Positions 6,881 to 14,944 of a stretch of DNA of 34,445 nt are shown in pieces (positions within the stretch are counted from its first letter, which is position 1; the number at the start of each line of letters is the position of its first letter). The DNA is from Phoenicimicrobium sp964438695 (GTDB lineage Bacteria > Atribacterota > Phoenicimicrobiia > Phoenicimicrobiales > Phoenicimicrobiaceae), in contig CAYTKP010000007.1 in assembly GCA_964438695.1 (NCBI GenBank), positions 1 through 34,445 of the forward strand, read 5' to 3'. The notes beneath the pieces are model-generated. The model had not been told where the DNA came from. It searched no databases and worked only from the letters and a program-made list of their open reading frames with translations. Both the position numbers and the translations under genes were made by a program.

Positions 6881-7357
6881 ATGAAAATAATTTTAAAACA
6901 GGATATTAAAAAAGTTGGAAAGATAGGTGATGTAGTAGAGGTAAGTGATGGTTTTGCACGTAATTTTTTAATTCCCCAAGGTAAAGCAATTTCCTATACC
7001 AAAGGCAATTTTAAACAATTAGAATATTTAAAGAAAAAAGAAATAGATAAAAAGGAAAAAGAATTAAACGAGGCAAAAGACCTGGCTGAAAAACTAAAAA
7101 ATGTCTCCTTGGAGATTAAGGTAAAAGCAGGAGAGAAAGCTAAACTTTTTGGTTCTGTCACCAGTAAAGATATTTCGGAGATTCTATCGAGTGAATATAA
7201 TATTGAATTAGATAGAAAGAAGATTGATTTAAAAGAACCATTAAAAAAATTAGGAGTTTATGATATCCCAGTTAACCTACATAAGAATGTAATTTCTCAA
7301 ATTAAAATAAATTTAATTCCTGATTCCGAGTCTGATGCGAAGATAAAGGAAGAATAG
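6881..7357 (+). CDS. rplI: Large ribosomal subunit protein L9
   Basis: L9 binds 23S rRNA near the L1 stalk and helps keep the reading frame. The N-terminal domain MKIILKQDIKKVGKIGDVVEVSDGF, with ARNFLIPQGKAI, is the family signature. It is followed by the long charged connecting helix (about residues 45-80) and the C-terminal domain with KLFGSVTSKDI. The 158 residues are slightly longer than the common 150, because of an acidic tail SESDAKIKEE. GGGAGG upstream supports the ATG. dnaB follows, the usual partner. Confidence 0.97.
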   Translation: MKIILKQDIKKVGKIGDVVEVSDGFARNFLIPQGKAISYTKGNFKQLEYLKKKEIDKKEKELNEAKDLAEKLKNVSLEIKVKAGEKAKLFGSVTSKDISEILSSEYNIELDRKKIDLKEPLKKLGVYDIPVNLHKNVISQIKINLIPDSESDAKIKEE

Positions 7358-7372
7358 ATCTATATCTCATAT

Positions 7373-7476
7373 TTAGTTAGCTGGTTAATTGGTTAGCTAC
7401 TAGTTTAATACTAAATCCTGTGGTAACCAGCTAACTAGCTAACTATATACTAACAAGTATTTACTAACGACTAAAC
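7373..7476. repeat. Inverted octamer arrays and heptad array between rplI and dnaB
   Basis: TTAGTTAG, CTGGTTAA and TTGGTTAG (7373-7396) lie in one direction. GGTAACCA, GCTAACTA and GCTAACTA (7422-7445) lie in the other. TAGTTAGCTGGTTA (7374-7387) and TAACCAGCTAACTA (7424-7437) are perfect inverse complements, so the spacer can form a 14-bp stem. Five heptads follow in exact register (7442-7476): ACTATAT, ACTAACA, AGTATTT, ACTAACG, ACTAAAC. They end a few bases before the dnaB ribosome site. Confidence 0.7.
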
Positions 7477-7492
7477 AATATGGAGTTTAAAA

Positions 7493-8830
7493 ATGGAAAT
7501 AGGTAGAAATCCTCCTCAAAATATTAGCGCAGAACAGGCCGCTTTGGGATCGATGCTCCTTCAGGAAGAAGCAATTTTGCATAGCATAGAGGTTTTAAAG
7601 CCCGAAGATTTTTATAGAAAATCTCATCAGATTATTTTCAAGTGCATTCTTGAATTATTTGACAAAGGTAAAGGTGTTGATTTAGTTACTCTAACTGAGG
7701 AACTAAACAGAAGAAATGTTTTAGAAGAAGTAGGAGGAGTGACTTATCTTACCACTCTGATTAATAGTGTACCAACTGCTGCAAATATAGAATATTATGT
7801 TAAAATTATCGAAGAAAAATCTATTTTGCGTAATTTGATTGATAATGCTACCAAAATTATCTCTATGGGATATGAGGAAAAAGAAGAAGCAAAGGTATTA
7901 TTGGATAAGGCAGAACATTTAATATTTGAAGTTTCCCAGAGAAATATTAACCAATATTTTGTTTCTATCAATGAAGTACTTCAAGATAGTTTTGAAAAAA
8001 TTGAAGATTTATATCATAGAGAAGAATTTATCACCGGGGTTCCCAGTGGCTTTATTGAATTTGATGAGCTTACTACTGGATTTCAACCTTCTGAATTTAT
8101 CGTCGTTGCTGGAAGACCTGCTATGGGGAAGACAGCATTTTGTATGAACATTGCCCAATATGTTAGCACAAATAAAAATATTCCGGTAGCAATTTTTAGT
8201 TTAGAGATGTCAAAATCTCAATTAGTGCAAAGAATGCTTTGTTCAGAAGCTCGAATTGATGCACATAATTTAAGAAGAGGGCGATTGGCTGAATCAGATT
8301 GGGGCTTACTTTCTGCCGCCGCAGGTAGGTTAGCTTCTGCTCCTATTTTTATTGATGATACAGCAGGGATTTCTTGTTTAGAAATTAAAGCCAAGGCTAG
8401 GCGGTTAAAAGCTCAACATAATTTGGGTTTAGTGATTATAGATTATTTACAATTAATTCAGACGGGTGGTAGAGTAGAAAATAGACAACAAGAAATTTCA
8501 GAAATATCCCGTTCTCTAAAAAGCTTGGCCAGAGAGTTAAATGTTCCCGTTATTGCAGTTTCTCAATTATCAAGAGCAGTGGAACAAAGAATAGAAAGAA
8601 GACCTCGACTTTCTGATTTAAGAGAAAGTGGTGCCATTGAACAGGATGCCGATTTAGTAGTTTTTATTTACCGAGAAGAATATTATAAACCTAAAACCAA
8701 TAAAAAAGGAATTGCCGAAGCAATTATCAGTAAACAGAGAAATGGCCCTATTGGTACTGTAGAATTAACCTTTATAAAAGAGTATACCAAATTTGAAAAT
8801 TTAGCGAGAATTCCGGAAGAAGATAGATAG
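7493..8830 (+). CDS. dnaB: Replicative DNA helicase DnaB
   Basis: DnaB is the hexameric 5'-3' helicase of the replication fork. The 445-residue protein has the N-terminal domain (residues 1-150, starting NPPQNISAEQAALGSMLL) that binds primase. It is followed by the RecA-like domain with Walker A VAGRPAMGKTAF (about residue 203), Walker B LVIIDYLQLI (about 317) and the SQLSRAVEQR motif. No intein or insertion is seen. GGAG about 8 bases upstream supports the ATG. The gene follows rplI as in many bacteria. It is followed by 160 non-coding bases and a tRNA cluster. Confidence 0.97.
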   Translation: MEIGRNPPQNISAEQAALGSMLLQEEAILHSIEVLKPEDFYRKSHQIIFKCILELFDKGKGVDLVTLTEELNRRNVLEEVGGVTYLTTLINSVPTAANIEYYVKIIEEKSILRNLIDNATKIISMGYEEKEEAKVLLDKAEHLIFEVSQRNINQYFVSINEVLQDSFEKIEDLYHREEFITGVPSGFIEFDELTTGFQPSEFIVVAGRPAMGKTAFCMNIAQYVSTNKNIPVAIFSLEMSKSQLVQRMLCSEARIDAHNLRRGRLAESDWGLLSAAAGRLASAPIFIDDTAGISCLEIKAKARRLKAQHNLGLVIIDYLQLIQTGGRVENRQQEISEISRSLKSLARELNVPVIAVSQLSRAVEQRIERRPRLSDLRESGAIEQDADLVVFIYREEYYKPKTNKKGIAEAIISKQRNGPIGTVELTFIKEYTKFENLARIPEEDR

Positions 8831-8931
8831 TATTCTGTTTAGACTGGCGCAACTCTAAAACAAAAGTAATGGATTTTGACCAGATTGTCCGATAATCAAC
8901 CAATTAATTAATGTTAATGATTAATTTATAA

Positions 8932-8960
8932 TTGACAGATGATAAAAAATATAGTAACAT
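8932..8960 (+). promoter_or_regulatory. Promoter of the tRNA cluster
   Basis: Perfect TTGACA (8932-8937), a 17-base spacer and TAACAT (8955-8960) lie about 30 bases before the first tRNA. The four tRNAs are closely spaced and probably form one transcript. Confidence 0.65.
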
Positions 8961-8990
8961 TTAGAAGCAAAAAATATTAAACCTTTTTTG

Positions 8991-9063
8991 GGGCCGTTAG
9001 CTCAGTCGGCAGAGCATCTGACTCTTAATCAGGGGGTCGCAGGTTCGAGGCCTGCACGGCCCA
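8991..9063 (+). tRNA. tRNA-Lys (CTT)
   Basis: A full cloverleaf is present. The acceptor GGGCCGT pairs with ACGGCCC, the D arm is GCTC/GAGC, and the anticodon stem TCTGA/TCAGG has loop CTCTTAA giving anticodon CTT. The T arm GCAGG/CCTGC has loop TTCGAGG. CCA is not encoded. Confidence 0.96.
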
Positions 9064-9074
9064 TCGAGATAAAT

Positions 9075-9149
9075 GCCCCCATCGTCTAGGGGATAGGACA
9101 CCGCCCTTTCACGGCGGCGACAGGGGTTCAAATCCCCTTGGGGGCACCA
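9075..9149 (+). tRNA. tRNA-Glu (TTC)
   Basis: The acceptor GCCCCCA pairs with TGGGGGC. The anticodon stem CCGCC/GGCGG has loop CTTTCAC, giving TTC. The T loop is TTCAAAT. Discriminator A and an encoded CCA end the gene. Confidence 0.96.
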
Positions 9150-9169
9150 ATTGATTTATTGTAAAAAAT

Positions 9170-9245
9170 GGGCGGATAGCTCAGTTGGCAGAGCACCTGC
9201 TTCACATGTAGGGGGTCACAGGTTCAAGTCCTGTTCCGCCTACCA
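9170..9245 (+). tRNA. tRNA-Val (CAC)
   Basis: The acceptor GGGCGGA pairs with TCCGCCT, including a G1-U72 wobble. The anticodon stem CCTGC/GTAGG has loop TTCACAT, giving CAC. The T arm ACAGG/CCTGT has loop TTCAAGT. CCA is encoded. Only GTG codons fit this anticodon, so a second Val tRNA must exist elsewhere. Confidence 0.94.
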
Positions 9246-9265
9246 TTTTTTTATAAGGATATGAT

Positions 9266-9341
9266 GCCGGCGTAGCTCAATTGGAAGAGCAACGGAATCG
9301 TAATCCGTAGGTTGTCTGTTCAACTCAGATCGCCGGCTCCA
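9266..9341 (+). tRNA. tRNA-Thr (CGT)
   Basis: The acceptor GCCGGCG pairs with CGCCGGC. The anticodon stem ACGGA/TCCGT has loop ATCGTAA, giving CGT. The T arm GTCTG/CAGAT includes a G-U pair and has loop TTCAACT. CCA is encoded. An AT-rich imperfect palindrome (9346-9368) follows, without a T tract. Confidence 0.95.
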
Positions 9342-9494
9342 AATGTTAGTATCTAATTAGATAACTAATATTCTATAGGCTATACGCTCTGCAGTCTACC
9401 TTAAAAAAACTGAATGCTACCTACCTGCTGCACGCTATTTTATTTACTATCCCCTGAAACCTTAAAATTATTGACTAATTAAGCGAGACAAAGA

Positions 9495-10385
9495 ATGAAT
9501 AATCCTAAATTGACTTCTCCTACAGAAGTTATCAGGCTTCTTACTAAATATAATTTTAAATGCAAAAAAAGGTTAGGTCAGAATTTTTTAGTAGACCAAA
9601 ACACCTTACAAATAATAATTGGTTCCTTAAACTTAGATCAAGAAGACTGTATTTTAGAAATTGGCACTGGTATTGGCACCTTAACTTCTGCCTTATCTCC
9701 CCTGGTTAAACAAGTAATATCTGTTGAGAAAGATAAAAAATTGGCTCCCCTTTTAAAAGAGATTATTAGTTCTCATCATAATATAGAAGTTATCTTTGAA
9801 GATATTATGAATTTCGACCTAGTCGAGTTTTTTGAACAGAAAAGAAAAAAGGGGATAAAAATAAAAAAAATAACGGGTAATCTCCCTTATTATATCTCTC
9901 TTGCCTTAATAGGGAAGATCCTTGCTCTTAATAAATATTTAAAGCTTGCGGTATTTCTGGTACAGAAGGAAGTAGGAGAAAGGTTATTAGCTAAGGCAGG
10001 AAGTAAGGAGTATAGTATATTATCTGTGGTAACTCAATATTATTCTCGACCCGAAAAGATACATTTGGTCCCTCCTACTGTATTTTTCCCTAAACCGGAG
10101 GTAAATTCTATGATAATTAGATTAAATATTTATACAAAACCAAGGATAAATGTTGGTGACGAAAAATTGTTTTTAAATATTATTAAAGCCTCTTTTCAGC
10201 AAAGGAGGAAAAGGTTAATTAATTCTCTATCAAATTATTTTTATGATACAATTAATAAGTTAGAGATAGAAAATATTTTAAAAAATGTAAATCTTGATAA
10301 AGATCGAAGGGGGGAAACTTTAACTTTAGAAGAATTTGCCAGATTAAGTATAGCGATGAGAGAAAAACTTTTGTCCAAAAATTGA
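9495..10385 (+). CDS. rsmA: 16S rRNA A1518/A1519 dimethyltransferase RsmA (KsgA)
   Basis: The enzyme uses S-adenosylmethionine to dimethylate two adjacent adenines in helix 45 of 16S rRNA, a late 30S maturation step. The 296-residue protein has the N-terminal KRLGQNFLVD signature, the SAM loop ILEIGTGIGTLT (about residue 54), and the catalytic NLPYYIS motif (about residue 131). The C-terminal helical domain has FQQRRKRLINSLSN. The start ATG has only a weak ribosome site (AGCGAGA). It lies between the tRNA cluster and the redox cluster. A TTGACA-containing gap follows. Confidence 0.96.
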   Translation: MNNPKLTSPTEVIRLLTKYNFKCKKRLGQNFLVDQNTLQIIIGSLNLDQEDCILEIGTGIGTLTSALSPLVKQVISVEKDKKLAPLLKEIISSHHNIEVIFEDIMNFDLVEFFEQKRKKGIKIKKITGNLPYYISLALIGKILALNKYLKLAVFLVQKEVGERLLAKAGSKEYSILSVVTQYYSRPEKIHLVPPTVFFPKPEVNSMIIRLNIYTKPRINVGDEKLFLNIIKASFQQRRKRLINSLSNYFYDTINKLEIENILKNVNLDKDRRGETLTLEEFARLSIAMREKLLSKN

Positions 10386-10438
10386 ATATCTGAATTCTTG
10401 ACAATTCTAAATCTATATGATAGCTTTGTCATATGAAA

Positions 10439-10447
10439 TGATATTAT
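10439..10447 (+). promoter_or_regulatory. Possible extended -10 promoter of the redox cluster
   Basis: TGATATTAT is an extended -10 (TGn plus TATTAT). No good -35 box stands at 17 bases. TTGACA at 10398-10403 and TTGTCA at 10426-10431 also lie in this gap and form an inverted pair (TGACAA / TTGTCA). Confidence 0.4.
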
Positions 10448-10531
10448 AGTATTGGAATTTCAAAAAAATTTGATACTAACAAAATAGATTTTAGCCAATT
10501 TGTAAGGGGTAAGGAAAGGTTATAGACGAAA

Positions 10532-11773
10532 TTGGAACTAAATAAGCAAAATTATAGAGAAATTTTCAGGAATTTTAACCCTCTGACCATCGTACTCTTT
10601 TTATTTTTAATTATCTTGTTAATTCAATTTTTTTCTCCTTATACAACTAGTTCTTTTTCTGCGAATACTCCAAATTCGACTAATTCACTAGTTTACTTGG
10701 CCTATTTTTATGAAGTAGGGTGCCATGACTGTGATAAAGTAAAGGTTATATTGAAAGATATTTCCTCAAAATATTCTGATAATCTAATCATAGAAAGTTT
10801 TGATATTAATCTTACTGAAAATATGGAATTAGCTGAATCCTTAGGTGAATTGTATCAGATGCCTGAAGAGGAAAGACTTTTAGTCCCGGTGATATTTATA
10901 GGAGATGATTATCTTTTTAGAAGTGCTATTACCTATGATAATTTAGAAAAATTAATCCAGAAATATTTAGTCATAGAAAATATACCTCCTTGGGAGAGAG
11001 TAAAGGAAAAAGATCTTACTGCTCAAGAAAGATTAATTGCTCGCTTCCAGTCTTTCGGATTGGCTGCTGTAGCAGTGAGTGGTCTTATTGATGGCATAAA
11101 CCCTTGTGCCTTTGCTACTATCATCTTTTTTATTTCTTATCTTACCCTGATTAACCGAAAAGGGAGAGATATCCTCTGGGTTGGAGGGATGTTTACTTTA
11201 TCTGTCTTTCTGACTTATTTCTTAATCGGTACCGGGGCTTTGAAGATGATAACTTCTTTATCTTTTCTTCCTTTAGTGCGAAAAATATTTGTTTTAGTTA
11301 CTGCTATAATTGTCCTGATCCTGGGGATAGTCAGTCTATATGATTATTTTCAGTTTAAGAAAAAAGGAACCACCAAAGATGCAAAACTCCAATTGCCTCC
11401 ATTTTTAAAGAAGATGATCCATTCTACTATTCGTAAGAATGTAAGGTTGAGTAATTATGTTTTAATGGCAGGAGTAACTGGTTTTTTAGTTTCTCTTTTA
11501 GAGTTAGCCTGTACAGGTCAAATTTATCTTCCTACTATTATGTTTATCAGTAGTATCCCGGATATGAAGATTAACGCTTTATTTTATCTATTGTTCTATA
11601 ATCTAATGTTTGTAATACCTTTAATTGCGGTCTTTTCTTTTACCTATTGGGGGACTTCTTCTGCCCAGTTAGCTACCCTTACTCAGAAGAATTTTGGAAA
11701 AATCAAGATAGCGATGGCTCTGCTATTTTTTGGATTAGCTGGGCTGTTGTTTTATAGCGGAATTTTTTACTAA
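10532..11773 (+). CDS. Thioredoxin-like domain fused to a CcdA/DsbD-type transmembrane electron carrier
   Basis: The 413-residue protein probably passes electrons across the inner membrane through paired cysteines. Residues 1-45 look like a signal peptide or anchor with hydrophobic core TIVLFLFLIILLIQFF and a possible SFSA cleavage site. Residues 53-150 form a thioredoxin/glutaredoxin-like domain with active site GCHDC (C64, C67). From about residue 172 a multi-span membrane domain follows. It has GINPCAF (C192) in its first helix and ELACTGQIYLPT (C327) later, the two cysteines that carry electrons in CcdA/DsbD. The TTG start has AGGAAAGG 12 bases upstream. It is first in a cluster of four secreted thiol proteins, which are its likely partners. 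DsbD itself has the thioredoxin domain C-terminal, so this is a different arrangement. Confidence 0.85.
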   Translation: MELNKQNYREIFRNFNPLTIVLFLFLIILLIQFFSPYTTSSFSANTPNSTNSLVYLAYFYEVGCHDCDKVKVILKDISSKYSDNLIIESFDINLTENMELAESLGELYQMPEEERLLVPVIFIGDDYLFRSAITYDNLEKLIQKYLVIENIPPWERVKEKDLTAQERLIARFQSFGLAAVAVSGLIDGINPCAFATIIFFISYLTLINRKGRDILWVGGMFTLSVFLTYFLIGTGALKMITSLSFLPLVRKIFVLVTAIIVLILGIVSLYDYFQFKKKGTTKDAKLQLPPFLKKMIHSTIRKNVRLSNYVLMAGVTGFLVSLLELACTGQIYLPTIMFISSIPDMKINALFYLLFYNLMFVIPLIAVFSFTYWGTSSAQLATLTQKNFGKIKIAMALLFFGLAGLLFYSGIFY

Positions 11774-11902
11774 CACTAAGAATGATAAATTTGTAACTTG
11801 CATTTAATATTAGCGTATAATTGAATAGAAAAATTATTGAATTATTGAATCAGTGCATTGGTTAATTGGAAAATTGGTAAATCAATAAAGAGGTGTTTTT
11901 TT

Positions 11903-12559
11903 ATGGTTCTTTCTTATAGAGGTGTTTTGAGGAAGTTTAATCCCCTGACAATATTGATTATCTTTGTAATGGCTATGATTTTTTTACTCTTCTTTTATTT
12001 ATCTGCTTTTTCTGCCGATTCTTCTTTTAGAAAGGGTTTCCCTGCTCCCACTTTTACTCTTAAGACTGTAGATGGAGAAACTTTTGATTTAGGAGATTAT
12101 AAAGAAAAGCAGAGACTTCTTATTCTATATTTTTGCAATAATGAGAATGTGGATTCTGTTTGTGGGATAGAAGAATTAACTAATTATTTCCAAGAACATA
12201 TAATCGAGGAGAAATACCAGGTGATTATGATAAATACATGCCGAGATTTAAAAAAAGAGGACATTGTTCAGATCAAAGAATTTTGGGCTAATAAAAAAAT
12301 ATCTTTTACTATCCTGCTAGATGATCAGAACGAAGTGAGCAGTCTCTATAATATTGAAACCTTACCTACTGCTATATTCTTAGATAAGAATTTAATAGTA
12401 AAGAGGGTTTATCCTGGGCTTTTCTCCAGACAACAAAATTTAATGTTCCAGTATCTCACTTATTTCTTAGGTGCTAAAGAAAAAGGAACTCCCAAGAAAG
12501 AGAAAAAGGATGGTGGTTGTGACGGTGGAGTGTGTGGGCCTCCATCCGGGTATGATTAA
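11903..12559 (+). CDS. Secreted peroxiredoxin/TlpA-like thiol protein with C-terminal cysteine tail
   Basis: The start is ATG 11903, with AGAGGTG 7 bases upstream. A longer TTG frame from 11858 lacks a ribosome site. The 218-residue product starts with a basic head, FNPLTI and a hydrophobic segment ending AFSA, a signal peptide or anchor. A redoxin domain follows: GFPAPTFTLKTVDGETFDLGDY, then LLILYFCNNENVDSVCGIEEL, and a cis-proline region TLPTAIFLDKN. In TlpA/ResA the active site is CxxC; here C78 and C87 are 8 residues apart. The C-terminus has a lysine-rich linker and GGCDGGVCGPP (C206, C211). Peroxidase or disulfide reductase activity is not decided by the sequence. It lies between the thioredoxin-CcdA fusion and a thioredoxin lipoprotein. 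Confidence 0.82.
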   Translation: MVLSYRGVLRKFNPLTILIIFVMAMIFLLFFYLSAFSADSSFRKGFPAPTFTLKTVDGETFDLGDYKEKQRLLILYFCNNENVDSVCGIEELTNYFQEHIIEEKYQVIMINTCRDLKKEDIVQIKEFWANKKISFTILLDDQNEVSSLYNIETLPTAIFLDKNLIVKRVYPGLFSRQQNLMFQYLTYFLGAKEKGTPKKEKKDGGCDGGVCGPPSGYD

Positions 12560-12610
12560 TTAGTAAATAATAATGTATTTACATATAATGTTTAAAGGAG
12601 AAATTATTTA

Positions 12611-13594
12611 ATGAGAAAAAACTATAAATCTATATTTAGAATAGGACTAATCTCAGCATTAATATTTTTTACCTTATTATTAATGAGTGGATGTATTTTC
12701 TCTCCTGGTTCTACCGGAGGGATTAGGGGAATAGTTACCGATAGCCAAAACACTAAACCTTTAGAGGGTGTATTGATTAGTGTAGGTAATATCAGTACTT
12801 ATTCTGATGATTCAGGAAATTATATTTTAAATGATGTTCCTGTAGGCAATAGAAAAGTTACGGCTTTTTTAAATGGTTATGAGAGTCAGACTGAAAGTGT
12901 TGAAATAATTGAGGATGAAATTACAGAGTTAAATTTTCAACTTATACCTATTCCTCCAGAAAATCAACGGGTAGTAATGGTAGAATTATATGTGCATGAG
13001 GGTTGTGGGCCCTGTGGAGTTGTGGAGCCCATATTGGAACAGCTTGCTCAAGATTACGGACCTTCCAAAATGATTCTTTTAGAAGAACATCTTTGGGATA
13101 ACTATGAAATTCCTGAGACTAATGATCGCTATGATTGGTATATTCCCTCAGACAAGAGGGGGACACCTGATACCTTATTTAATGGATTAAATCAAAGAAG
13201 GCAGGGTGTTTATAGTTATAATGAATATAAAAATATTGTGGATGATGAAATGGACAAAGGAGCTAATATCAGCATTTCTGTTGTAAGAGAAACTAATAGT
13301 TCTACCATTACTTTAAGTGGAACTATTAAGAACATTAGCTCTTCTTTTTTGGAAAATTTAATTATCCAAGGAATGGTTTTTGAGGATCGGGGGGAGAAAG
13401 GCCTTCGCTCTCTGGTTTTAGATATTTTTAATGGACAGACAGTTAGCTCCATTGCTCCTGATGCAATATTCAGTTTCTCTTTTACCTCTGAGGAATTAAA
13501 TTGGTTGAATGAGAGTAATGTCCATGGAGTTATTTTTGTCCAGGCGCCAGAAAGCCCAACTAAAGAGATTTTACAGGCAGCTTATGTGGAATAG
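12611..13594 (+). CDS. Thioredoxin-fold lipoprotein with carboxypeptidase-regulatory-like domain
   Basis: The 327-residue protein begins with a type II signal peptide ending LLLMSGC, so it should be lipidated at C28 and held on the outer face of a membrane. Residues 37-113 form a carboxypeptidase regulatory-like beta sandwich: GGIRGIVTDSQNTKPLEGV, then SDDSGNYILNDVPVG. Residues 120-215 are thioredoxin-like with VELYVHEGCGPCGVVEPI (CGPC, C132 and C135) and RGTPDTLFNG as the probable cis-proline segment. The remainder (about 216-327) is a beta-rich domain resembling Omp28-type thiol proteins. AGGAG stands 10 bases before the ATG. It probably accepts electrons from the fusion protein upstream. 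Its substrate is unknown. Confidence 0.82.
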   Translation: MRKNYKSIFRIGLISALIFFTLLLMSGCIFSPGSTGGIRGIVTDSQNTKPLEGVLISVGNISTYSDDSGNYILNDVPVGNRKVTAFLNGYESQTESVEIIEDEITELNFQLIPIPPENQRVVMVELYVHEGCGPCGVVEPILEQLAQDYGPSKMILLEEHLWDNYEIPETNDRYDWYIPSDKRGTPDTLFNGLNQRRQGVYSYNEYKNIVDDEMDKGANISISVVRETNSSTITLSGTIKNISSSFLENLIIQGMVFEDRGEKGLRSLVLDIFNGQTVSSIAPDAIFSFSFTSEELNWLNESNVHGVIFVQAPESPTKEILQAAYVE

Positions 13595-13664
13595 CAAAAA
13601 CAGCAGCGAGTACCAGCATATAGTTAGTTAGGTTACCAATTAAACAAACAAAGGAGAGAGACAT

Positions 13665-14705
13665 ATGTTTAGTAAAAATAAAACACCTATTTTTTTAATA
13701 GGTATAATAGTTATAGTAGGACTTTTTTTGATATTTTATAATATTCAAAGTAAATCTTCCCTACCACCCAAAATTTCTTTTTCCGAAAAGGAATGGGATT
13801 TTGGTAAGATAAAGGAAGATGAAAGACCAATTCATATTTTTACTATAAAAAATACAGGAAAACAAGAACTAATTATCAGTCGTGTACGTGCTTCCTGTGG
13901 CTGTACTGCTACTATGCTTTCCTCTGATAATATACCAGCAGGAAAGTCAGCTGAACTAAAAATTACCTTTAATCCTACAGGTTATAATGGACTGGTAAAA
14001 AAAAGTATCTATATTGAATCTAATGATCCTCAACTTCCCAAGGCAAAGATTACTATAATCGCTGACGTAGAACCTATTCCTTCTCCTAAAGCCTTTTACT
14101 CTAATTCTCAATGGGAATTAGGGTTAATTTCGCAGGGAGATTTACCCACTTTTAGCTTTATTATTGAGAATAAAGGGGAGTTGGATTTGATAATTGACAA
14201 GATAGACGCTTCTGAATTCATCAAATATGAGGTAGGAATACCTCTAAATATTAAACCAGGAGAAAAACAAGAGATAATCTTTACTTACGATTCCACCCAG
14301 CATGAATTAGGTGAAGTACGGGAAAGTGTGCGAATATATTGTAACGACCCTCGAAGAAAAGCTTTTTCCTTACGGATTAATGGTTATATAAAAGAAAAGT
14401 CTTCTCCTACTGTAGGTATTTCTCCTGTAGGAATACGTTTCAACCTCGCACGTGATTTAGAAGGAGAGAATATAGGGAGAATTGCTCTAACCAATTCGGG
14501 AGGAGAGGAGGTTAAAATTACTTCTATAAAAACTTCCGCAGATTATCTTGTTCCTTTGAAATCAGAGCTTGGGCTTAATCAGGGAGAGAAAGAGGATATA
14601 CAGGTGATATTATTAAAAGATAAGATCTTAGAGGAAGGGCAGGCGGGAGAAAAAAAAGAATATCTTTATTTGACTATTGCCTTGCCAATCACCATTAACC
14701 GTTAA
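13665..14705 (+). CDS. DUF1573 multi-domain secreted protein
   Basis: The 346-residue protein has an N-terminal membrane segment (about residues 9-26) and then three immunoglobulin-like repeats. The first repeat has SEKEWDFGKIKEDERPIHIF and RASCGCTAT (C78, C80), the DUF1573 signature. The second starts SNSQWELGLISQGDLPTF and the third ISPVGIRFNLARD; neither keeps the CGC. DUF1573 proteins are often encoded beside secreted redox proteins, but their function is not established. Binding a thiol partner or a metal at CGC is conceivable. A ribosome site AGGAGAGAG precedes the ATG. It is the last gene of the cluster, 71 bases after the lipoprotein gene. Confidence 0.85.
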   Translation: MFSKNKTPIFLIGIIVIVGLFLIFYNIQSKSSLPPKISFSEKEWDFGKIKEDERPIHIFTIKNTGKQELIISRVRASCGCTATMLSSDNIPAGKSAELKITFNPTGYNGLVKKSIYIESNDPQLPKAKITIIADVEPIPSPKAFYSNSQWELGLISQGDLPTFSFIIENKGELDLIIDKIDASEFIKYEVGIPLNIKPGEKQEIIFTYDSTQHELGEVRESVRIYCNDPRRKAFSLRINGYIKEKSSPTVGISPVGIRFNLARDLEGENIGRIALTNSGGEEVKITSIKTSADYLVPLKSELGLNQGEKEDIQVILLKDKILEEGQAGEKKEYLYLTIALPITINR

Positions 14706-14873
14706 TGTTTAGTTAGTTGGTTTATAAAATAACTTTTTAAATAAAGTATAGATTTTGATCAGTTTGTCTTTTATAGAATCAGGATCAGGAGAATTAATAT
14801 AAAACCAAAAGGGACAACTAAAGTTGTAGAGGGTCTTCAAGGAGAGTTTATTTTTTTGACGGGCTTGTTTTTT

Positions 14874-14902
14874 TTGACAATAAAATTATATCATGTTATA
14901 AT
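14874..14902 (+). promoter_or_regulatory. Perfect consensus vegetative promoter
   Basis: TTGACA (14874-14879), a spacer of exactly 17 bases and TATAAT (14897-14902): all twelve consensus positions match. It is the strongest promoter in the window and drives the small unit ending at 15060. Confidence 0.85.
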
Positions 14903-14944
14903 TTTTTCAGCTGAAATTATACTAAGAAGAGCAAGGAATTTATA

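Noticed and set aside
7373..7476. Possible CRISPR array
   Set aside because: Repeats are contiguous 7- or 8-base units without unique spacers, and no cas gene is present.
7926..8147. 73-codon open frame inside dnaB
   Set aside because: It is a shifted frame within the conserved helicase coding region and has no independent support.
9170..9245. tRNA-Val as a pseudogene because of G1-U72
   Set aside because: All arms, conserved T8, TTCAAGT loop and encoded CCA are intact; a terminal wobble alone does not break the tRNA.
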